Positions 56,271 through 64,000 of a stretch of DNA of 64,000 bases are shown here, in pieces. The DNA lies in NCBI RefSeq assembly GCF_900700375.1, contig NC_041708.1:4311313-4375312 (forward strand). Reading direction: 5' to 3'. The DNA is from Denticeps clupeoides. Taxonomy: Eukaryota; Chordata; Actinopteri; Clupeiformes; Denticipitidae. The position numbers and the translations under genes were made by a program. The notes beneath the pieces were generated by a model. It worked only from the letters and a program-made list of their open reading frames with translations. It was not told the DNA's origin and made no database searches. How positions within the stretch are numbered: position 1 is the first letter of the stretch; every line of letters begins with the position of its first letter.

Positions 56271-56590
56271 CCCACCAAACTACGTCCGCGGCGGCATTTC
56301 GACCTCTGCGAACGCAAAGCCCCCTAAAGCACCGTTCGGCCATACATGCGTGCGTTATTCGGCGGCCAGACTCACACGATTGCCAAAGGGAATAAATAAC
56401 ACTTGCCGCTGAGACCGTCAGCTCCAGAGGTTCCCTGCGCGAAGTGAAGCTCGTTGACGAAACGGCGCTGCGCTCGCCGCTGCGCCGTTAAAGGGGCAAC
56501 GCGCTGCCGGGTCCGCAGCGGGCCGCTTTAACAGCCGTCCGCCGGTGCCTCGCCGTGCGTCGCCGCTTTAAGACAAGTGCTAGGTGAGCG
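56270..56590 (-). promoter_or_regulatory. CpG-rich block, candidate mpp2 promoter and first exon
   Basis: The block is strongly enriched in CpG against A/T-rich flanks. On the minus strand a good donor, CAATCGT|GTGAGT, ends at 56376 and could close a non-coding first exon spliced to the mpp2 start exon at 52815. The assignment rests on strand, spacing and absence of another gene; pyy has its own TATA promoter further right. Confidence 0.4.
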
Positions 56591-57018
56591 CTAAGAAAAC
56601 GTTTAGGATCCGACAGTAACTTAGTCGGTTGGTCTTCTGAACATGTAATTTTGACAACCGTCATATTTCATTTTTTCTTCGTAGACGTTATAGTTATTAT
56701 AGTTATTATAGTTTTTTTTTAAACCCAAATGTAAAATCGCATTATGAGTCTAATTATATTTGGGAAATAAACAATCATATTTTTATGCTGTTAAAGATGC
56801 AAAATATGTACTATTGCAAACTCAACAGCCAAATGCACGATTAATAGTGGGCGTGTCGGCTGTACGCTTGACTCCTTACATTATTTTTGTCGTTTGGAGG
56901 TGACTTACAATGTCTGGATAAGTGCTGCACTCTAGCGGTTACATTCTGCATTTACATTTTTATCAGTCTCACAAAAACATGAAAAAAGCACCACAAATAA
57001 AAAAATTTAAATTGAATC

Positions 57019-57024
57019 TTTATT
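57019..57024 (-). terminator. Polyadenylation signal of pyy
   Basis: TTTATT on plus is AATAAA on minus, 218 bases beyond the pyy stop codon, in A/T-rich sequence. Confidence 0.6.
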
Positions 57025-57241
57025 CATTTCTATGTGTATGAATGTGTATGAATTATTTACAATCGTCTTGAAAGAAGTGTGCATGGGAGAGAGCAAAAGC
57101 CCATAACTTCTTGTGTATCATCACAGTTGGGCCTGAAAGATTGTGGAGGCTGGCTGGTTCGGTGTTTTGCCATTTGCTGGATATGTGAGACGTTTTAGGA
57201 AAAAAATGAAGGCATAGCAGAGAGAGACGGAAACTGAGAAA

Positions 57242-59207
57242 TCACCACACCAGGCTGCCGTCCGCACTGTGGGAAAAAAACAAGATGGATTTATTAAAAC
57301 ACAACCTTCACCATGAGACCACCTCATCTGTCATCATTCAGGCCCTCCATTGATTTGAACAAAAACTGCGGACATCTGAAACATTAAACTCTTAATGCAA
57401 GACTGCCAGTTTCTAATGTATGTCTGTGTTGACATGCAGAATTAAAATCGCATGGATTAATTGGAGGCAGCAGCATAATAGATAAGAAATAAGATGCTAC
57501 ATCCTGTCATTTGCTTGGATCAGGTTATTTAGAACTGTGGTATATTGCTAGTTGTGTGTGCGTGTGCGTGTGTGTGTGTGTCTGTTAGTACATGTGTATG
57601 GGCCTGTTTGCCCAGTTTAACCAACTGGTAACTGTATTCCAGACAGTCAGACTCACCGTGACCTGATGTCCTGCTGTTCCGAGTCATCGCCAAACAGGAG
57701 CTCGGTGGCGGTAGCCTCTGAGGCGCCTCGTTTGCCGTATCTGCATAATAGAATTTTATGCAATAAGGAGCTCAGAAGACACAGAGGGCATTCTTCATTC
57801 TCACCTAAACACCACCTCTGACCTGGTCGGGCTCTGATTTCAGACCATTCTCAACTCAGCAGTGACACCGATGTGATACTGGTGTGGATCAGGTACAGGA
57901 ACAGATCAGTGTCACTGCTGGGAATTGAGTGGGTCCGTCCCCCCACCCCCTCTAAAATATATCCAGCTGTCCTGAAACTGACCATCAAAGAAGGGCGGGA
58001 AAAGCCTGAACACACAACAACTGCAGTGCAAATGAAGCAGCTGGTAAGTCTTAATAAAACCATACAATATAATATACATAAAAATACAAATAAGCTATAT
58101 TTCTGACCGAAAGCCATCAACAGTTTCACAGTCCTGCAAATAAATACTGAAAGCTGGCATGACTGAAAACTGCACATTTCAGTTAGAGGAAATGGAATGC
58201 CCTCAGACATAATGGTGCATCATTTCATCAGCACAGAGAATATGGTTATGATTCCAGTAATATAATATGTGAAATATAATCTGAAAGCTGTTTAAGTTTC
58301 AACATGTACAGTACAGGCCAAAAATTTGGATGCACCTTCTCATTCAATGTGTTTTCTTGGTTTTCATGACCATTTACATTGGTAGATTCTCACTGAAGGC
58401 ATCAAAACTATGGATGAACACATGTGGAGTTATTTACTTAACCAAAAAGTGGAGACCTGACCTCCACAGTCACCGGACCTGAACCCAATCCAGATGGTTT
58501 GGGGTGAGCTGGACCGCAGAGTGAAGGCAAAGGGGCCAACAAGTGCTAAACACCTCTGGGAACTCCTTCAAGACTGTTGGAAAACCATTTCAGGTGACAA
58601 CCTCTTGAAGCTCATTGAGAGAATGCCAAGAGTGTGCAAAGCAGTAATCAGAGCAAAGAAACTAGAATATAAAACATGTTTTCAGTTATTTCACCATTTT
58701 TTGTTAAGTACATAACTCAACATGTGTTCATTCATAGTTTTGATGCCTTCAGTGAGAATCTACCAACGTAAATGGTCATGAAAAGATAGAAAACACATTG
58801 AATGAGAAGATGTGTGCAAACTTTTGCCCTGTATTGTGTATAACGGTGAATTCCTTCTGAATTCAAAGGTCAAAAAAATTTATATTATGTGATTCACTGG
58901 CTGCTTACAATAGTAATTGTACTTTGTTATTTAATTTTGAATTTTGCACCGTTGGTGATTCTGAAATGCCTGGATATGCTTTTCAATAATAATTGGAAAA
59001 AAGGGGGCATGTGACCCACCGCTGTCTGGTGATGAGGTTGATGTAGTGCCTGAGTGCAGTCTGATATTTTGCCATTTCCTCAGGCCCCACCTCTCCCACG
59101 GGAGGCTCGGGTTTGGGGGGATAAGCTTCAGCGAAGGAGCTCAGACACACCAGCAAGCACAGCACCACCGCCAGCAGGGCTGACCACGATCTGAGCGAAC
59201 CGGCCAT
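57242..59207 (-). CDS. pyy: Peptide YY precursor
   Basis: Secreted 36-residue hormone of the NPY family acting on Y receptors. Coding exons: 59020-59207, 57657-57740, 57242-57266, joining to 98 residues (family precursors are about 97). A 28-residue signal peptide (MAGSLRSWSALLAVVLCLLV...SSFAEA) precedes YPPKPEPPVGEVGPEEMAKY and QTALRHYINLITRQRY. The GKR amidation and cleavage site follows, then a C-terminal peptide ending RSRADGSLVW, as in mammalian PYY (RSRSEGPDLW). Splicing after the second base of Arg35 is the classic position for this family. The start codon lies directly after the acceptor CCTGCAG. Residue 21 is Gln instead of the usual Tyr. Fish have pyya and pyyb, and I cannot assign this copy with confidence. 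Confidence 0.95.
57555..57582. repeat. Imperfect (GT)n microsatellite in pyy intron
   Basis: A GTGTGTGCGTGTGCGTGTGT-type run lies between the last two pyy exons. Confidence 0.8.
58309..58836. mobile_element. Tc1-type miniature element in a pyy intron
   Basis: About 530 bp, the same family as the copy at 24335-24806. The left end is CAGTACAGGCCAAAAATTTG and the right end is CTTTTGCCCTGTATTG, with long inner inverted repeats. The middle keeps an open frame (58494-58715) for the C-terminal end of Tc1 transposase, including [20 protein letters not shown] and [14 protein letters not shown]. The N-terminal DNA-binding region and the first two catalytic acids are absent, so it cannot move itself. 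Confidence 0.9.
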
Positions 59208-59501
59208 CTGCAGGTCAAGTAAAAAAGCATTAGTTATTACAGATAAAGTAATAAAGTATTACAGATTTGTTTCCGCAAAATACCTTGATCAATTCATGCA
59301 TATTTCAGCTTTCCTTTAAAACAACAGAACACTCCATCTCTATGTAAATGAATCTGCTGTTTTAAAGCAATAGTGAATTTGATGCTATAATTATCACAAT
59401 CATTTGATTGTGCAAGCAATTGCACAGCCAATAAAAGATTTTTTAAATATATATTTTATACACAGTGAGTTATTGTTGAGATCGGCAGTCCCGAGACTTA
59501 C

Positions 59502-59593
59502 TGTTTCAATACCTTGATCCCTGGGGTACAGGTTTGAAGATTTCGTCTGTACCTCCTTCTGCGCCTTTGCTGGGACGTGGTGTGATTTTTATA
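59502..59593 (-). promoter_or_regulatory. TATA box and non-coding first exon of pyy
   Basis: On the minus strand TATAAAAA occupies 59593-59586. Transcription would start about 30 bases later (near 59,560), and the short exon would end at 59502 before GTAAGT. The next exon begins exactly at the pyy ATG. A TATA promoter and a 5' non-coding exon match the known plan of NPY-family genes. Confidence 0.65.
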
Positions 59594-59943
59594 CCCACTG
59601 TGAGCACTAACCCCACCCCACAGCAGGAGGGGGAAAATGCATTTTATTATATATTTACACACTGATAGTGTGTAAGCAGATGGCTCTGATATGGCAATAA
59701 TCGTGGGGAAACTTGTGACCTGTCAGTAAAAATCTGTCAGTAAAAAAAATAAAAAAAAGATAAAAGTTAAAAAAAAGTTTTAAAAACGTTTTCCACTTTA
59801 AAAAGATACATTTACTTTAGATTTGTGTCTGTTTTCGGGCACGAATGTGTTACAAAACCTAAGAATATTTTTTGCTGTTTTTATTAGGCAACCGATAAAA
59901 TGAAATGCAGTCATTGACTGTTTCCAGCAATTTAACAAACAAG

Positions 59944-60136
59944 GGGTGTGTAGTAGTCTAGTGGGTAACACACTCACCTATGAACCAGAAAAAAGACCCA
60001 GGTTCTAACCCCACTTACTACCATTGTGTCCCTGAGCAAGAGACTTAACCTTGAGTGTCTCCAGGGGGACTGTCCCTGTCACTACTGACTGTAAGTCGCT
60101 CTGGACAAGGGCGTCTGATAAATGCTGTAAATGTAA
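59944..60136 (+). mobile_element. tRNA-derived SINE, family A, near full length
   Basis: GGTGTGTAGTAGTCTAGTGG starts the head. A degenerate B box (CAGGTTCTAACCCC), CTACCATTGTGTCCCTGAGC and CTGTAAGTCGCTCTGGACAA follow, and the tail is GATAAATGCTGTAAATGTAA. Confidence 0.88.
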
Positions 60137-60139
60137 AGA

Positions 60140-62450
60140 TATTTTAAAAAATAGAGCAATATACAAATTTTGCCAAATATTTACTCAACTTTGAAATGAA
60201 AAGTTACATATTGTATCAAGTTTCAGATGATTACTAACACAAACCAATAACAGAAATGGCCACTTCATGTGATTTATCGGCTGTTGCATATCAATCAATG
60301 AGAAGAAACAACAGTCTGGAGATAAAAGCGCCACTTCATGTTATCAGTTTGCGCAAACAGGGGGAAAGCGGCAGGAGATAGTGGTCATCACACCGGGGAC
60401 TACATCTTCAAACAGCCGGGACGGTTAACATCCTACTGGAAAGAGATTACACGCACCCAGCCAGGCCTTGAGTGTAAATGTGTTTGTTGAGTAAATGTTT
60501 AATTGAGGTACGGATACTCTAGGGATGTGGCTATAGTGCTTTTTCGCTGGAGACAAAACTACGGTTTAAAGTAGTCCTTCTGGAAGGAAAAACTACTCAT
60601 TCACGATGAAATATTTCTGAACGACACTAATGGGAGAAGTTTGTGAATAATTGGACTGTTGACCAAGAGTATAAAAATAAAAAATAGGCGACCACTCGGC
60701 CCTTTGAGCTCTACTGCTTCAAAGTTGCAAGAATTTAGTCAAACTCTGATTTGAAGGAGTCAAGGATCTTTATAGCTTGCACTTGAGCTTGACTTCTGAC
60801 CTCCACCCTTATGTTAAGAAACAGTAACATATGGGTTTATTCAGCTAGTTTACTCATGAGGAAGTTTAATTAATCCTAAATTAATCCTAAATTAAATAAA
60901 TTCCTGCCTTTCAGGAATGCTACTGCCCACTCAAACTATTAAGACTGCTCACATATTTGCACCGAGTCAATGCATGAGGGTGGACATGTCTGCCATGCAA
61001 GGAGCATGTGAGCGGCAACCAATCTTTGCGAACAGACCCACATTTCCAATGCAAAGTGAATGAGACATGCCACTGTTGGTGCCTTTGTCTTAAGAATAGT
61101 CTTAAGAAGCTTTAGTCTTAATGATAATTATTTTAAAAATGTGTGATTAATTTGTTCTAAGTAATAATTGATTGACCGCCCTACTAAATACACATTGTGA
61201 AATGAACACAATGTGTTAAATGTATTTCTGAAATTCTCATTATATTCTCAATAAATTTTCAAATAAACCAGGCGCATCAGCAAATATGGGTTCAATCGCT
61301 ATTTCTTTGTCAATGACTATTTTCTAATTAATATAGTAATAATTTCAATTCAAAACAAATTTTCATGGAAATCAAAGACATTTTAATTCTATTTGCTAAA
61401 AGTTAACTGATCTCTAAAATATGTTTGGAAATTAAGTCTTTACAGAAAAGTTCAATTTTAGGTCCAGAATTATTGTTCAGTATAAACGAGGCGACTCATT
61501 TTTGCACGTTAGAGAGAGTAAAATTACTTATAGAATTAGGAGCATTTCAGTGTTTTCAGCCAAAACTCAATCCCATCACTGCTGTCTGGAATTTATAACA
61601 TTCCTCAAATCGGATCAGTACACGAATTATGGATGATGTGGCCGAGTGCGTTCTAATAATTATTCCCTTGGATTTAGTTGGGAGACATTTGACACCCCTA
61701 AGATTACCTGCCTCTTCAGCACCACATATGTTTTAGTTAAACGAATAAATGAGTGCATGCCACTTTGATGTAGAAACAACCGTTCACAAGGTGGGTAGAT
61801 TAAAGGTACAAAGATATAAAAGTAACATAGACATAAAAACATGTCACAGCTGAGCCCAGAGTGAAGTGATAAGGGGACAGGCTTCCTTGTGTGGTCAGAC
61901 CGAATGGTGCCGGCTTAAAGGAGTGATTGCATAGAATAAAATGCCCTTTATGATGAGTCCCCGCCGCAATCCTGGCCAAACCTGCTCAGCCAGAGCCTTT
62001 CGCATTTGAGATATTTACACTGCGGTGCAGAACGTCCCAGCGCGAGCGACTGTTCCGGCATGGGGTTGAGGAGTGAGTGATATTAATGGGGAAACGATTA
62101 GTCACTTTCAGCCTTATCTGCGGTGAAAGGGAAGAGGGTGGCCACTAATGGGAGCTGAGTGCTCCTGCCTCATCACGCGTAACTTGACGCGGAGGGAGAA
62201 GTTGATAAGACCTCGGAGGATGCGCATCGTGGCTATAATCCGCAGACCACAGCGTACCACAAATATGTTTAAGCTGACATTTAACCAATGCAGGAGCATC
62301 AGATGAATTAGTATTCAAATCACTGGTCAGATAATGGTCCAAATGTATACCATGTATAATGTACGTAAAAAAAAAAAAGTTTTATTTGAGGAAGAATATA
62401 CATATTTATAGAAATCCGTATTTGAGTGTGCATGTGCTTTTCCCATTTTG
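60140..62450. other. Intergenic region between pyy and the C7orf50 homologue
   Basis: A/T-rich with no supported exon. Near 60985-61060 the text GGACATGTCTGCCATGCA and GCAAAGTGAATG recurs in similar order at 46058-46290, which hints at an old unclassified dispersed repeat. Confidence 0.4.
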
Positions 62451-62454
62451 TGCA

Positions 62455-64000
62455 TCAGGACAGCAGCTGACAGATCTCTCTGGCCCTCTGTATCCTCCTC
62501 TGTGTTTCAGGGTCATCTGGATCTGCCCCTTCCTCTTCTCTGACCAACGACTCGGCCTTCTGCACAGTGAGGTCCCGTGCCGCGCCCCGCAGGTCCTCCA
62601 GGTACAACAGCAACACAGAGAAGATGTCGTCAGCTACCTGAAGAAACCATAGAGATAGAGAAATAAATAAACAGGAATAAACACTACAGCTTCACATCAA
62701 ATCCCACCAACAGTACATGATATTACCTGATCTGGGTCATACATGTGTCTGAGAAGCCAGGTCTGTCGGGTTTTCTGGAACCTCCACTCGTCTCTATTCG
62801 CATGCCAGCTTCATAGGTATGAAAGAGACACAAAGCATAAGAGCTTGGCCCAATAACCAATAACAGAGCATGAAAGGGAGTGATGGCTTGCAACATCTGA
62901 AAAGTGTCTTGAAGGTTTTTCCCAGGACCTTCTAATTTTTTGAGATGCTCTAGTATCTGACCCACTCACTCATCATCAGTAATCACCTCAGGCTAATGAC
63001 CGTCACACAGTAATCTGTATACTGACAGAAAGTTGAGCGGCTGGTCAGCACATCCTGGAGCGGAGCACGCTCAAGAGTGTAAAGATGACAGTGGACTTCA
63101 GGAGACGCTCCCCCTCACCAGATCAGACAGACCAGTGTCTCCTGTGGAGATCTTCAAGATCCTGGAGCTCCCAGGACCTGAAGTGGGAGACCAAAATCTC
63201 CTCCATCCTTAAAAAGACCCAGCAGAGGATGTACATTCTGAGACAACCGAGGAAGTTCCGTCTTCCACAGGGGCTGCAGTCAACGAGTCCACCCTGTGCT
63301 ACACCATCACAGTCTGGTATGGAGTAGCCATTAACAGGAGAGCACTAGACTGCAATGGACTGAATAGATGAAAGAAAAGATCATCAGACTCCGATGACCT
63401 TTTGATGATCTGCCCTCCATCCAGGACCTGTTCCCCCAAGAGCCATGAAAAAATGAGGAAAGATCATCACAGATCCCTGACACCCTGGACACAGACGTTT
63501 TGATCTGTTGCCCTCTGGCAGACGATCTAGAAGCCTTCAGACCAGGACCAGCCGACACAGGAACAGTTTCTTTCCTCTCGCCTTCACCCTCCTAAAAAAC
63601 TGAACTGTCAAACTTTTACAATCTCAATTACCTACATCATTAAACATCGTAATTTCTGTATATGACGATCGCCTGGAATACAAATGCCTTGTATGTGTTC
63701 CAATAAACGTAATTCATTGTTTTAGGTTCTGTACATATTTTAGCCACCAGGGGCATCACACAGTAGATTTCAGCATTTGAACAGTAGAGGGGTTCCTTTA
63801 CATCAAAAGTTCACTGGTTAAACTCAGCACTCTGGACAGACACGGTAGGCCTTAAAATACTTGTGTGCGTTTTACCATCTCAGATACTGTAGGGCTTGCT
63901 GCGCTGCTGTAACCTTCTCGTGCTTCTTGGGACGGATGCCCTGCTCTTTCAGCCTTTTCTTCTCCTCCTTTTTCAAAATCTTCTTCATCTTCCTCTCCAG
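62455..64000 (-). CDS. c7orf50: C7orf50 homologue, last three exons (5' part beyond the window)
   Basis: A small basic nucleolar-type protein of unknown function in vertebrates. Exons in transcription order: 64000-63876 (continues past the edge), 62808-62727, 62637-62455; phases join. The visible protein starts [20 protein letters not shown], then [11 protein letters not shown]. It continues [40 protein letters not shown] and [20 protein letters not shown] and ends REICQLLS. Human C7orf50 has [33 protein letters not shown] and QVLQLLS at the same places, so the assignment is firm. The charged lysine-rich stretch and start codon lie to the right of the window. Confidence 0.88.
63034..63715 (+). 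mobile_element. LINE 3' fragment in the C7orf50-homologue intron
   Basis: Plus-strand text encodes the end of a non-LTR reverse transcriptase polyprotein of fish L2/Rex-like type: [20 protein letters not shown] then [22 protein letters not shown]-like remnants, LLPSGRR-like text, and a 3' region ending CCAATAAACGTAATTC. It is decayed, with several frame changes, and antisense to the host gene. Confidence 0.75.

Overview
The window looks like nuclear DNA of a ray-finned (teleost) fish. It has vertebrate genes with many short exons and GT-AG introns, dense CA/GT and AT microsatellites, two tRNA-derived SINE families, Tc1 miniature elements and fish-type LINE 3' ends. The species cannot be named from the sequence. 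All gene models were assembled by eye from exon phases and splice sites and checked against remembered vertebrate protein sequences.

Layout. Positions 1-12,090 are mostly non-coding, with SINEs, microsatellites and one doubtful signal-peptide-like exon on the minus strand near 6.45 kb. Then come slc4a1 (+, 12,092-21,225, 20 coding exons), an atxn7l3 homologue (+, 23,168-26,868, 7 coding exons, no SCA7 domain found), smarcd2 (+, 28,984-34,791, 13 exons), psmc5 (+, 36,579-41,050, 12 exons), mpp2 (-, 42,258-52,815, 12 coding exons, with a possible promoter at about 56.4 kb), pyy (-, 57,242-59,207, 3 coding exons behind a TATA promoter) and, cut by the right edge, the last three exons of a C7orf50 homologue (-, 62,455-64,000).

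The genes do not form one pathway. They include an erythroid anion exchanger, a SAGA deubiquitinase subunit, a BAF/SWI-SNF subunit, a proteasome ATPase, a synaptic-type MAGUK scaffold and a gut/brain peptide hormone. They share chromosomal history: slc4a1-atxn7l3 and mpp2-pyy neighbours sit in human 17q21.31, and smarcd2-psmc5 are neighbours in human 17q23. Here the three pairs lie within 50 kb, and ubtf is absent from between slc4a1 and atxn7l3.

The most useful leads are the atxn7l3 copy lacking its nucleosome-binding SCA7 domain, a GC-AG intron in smarcd2, six residues missing from the mpp2 L27 region that suggest a hidden microexon, a uORF ending 9 nt before the atxn7l3 start, and a 230-bp AT tract inside slc4a1. 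I found no clearly new biological system.
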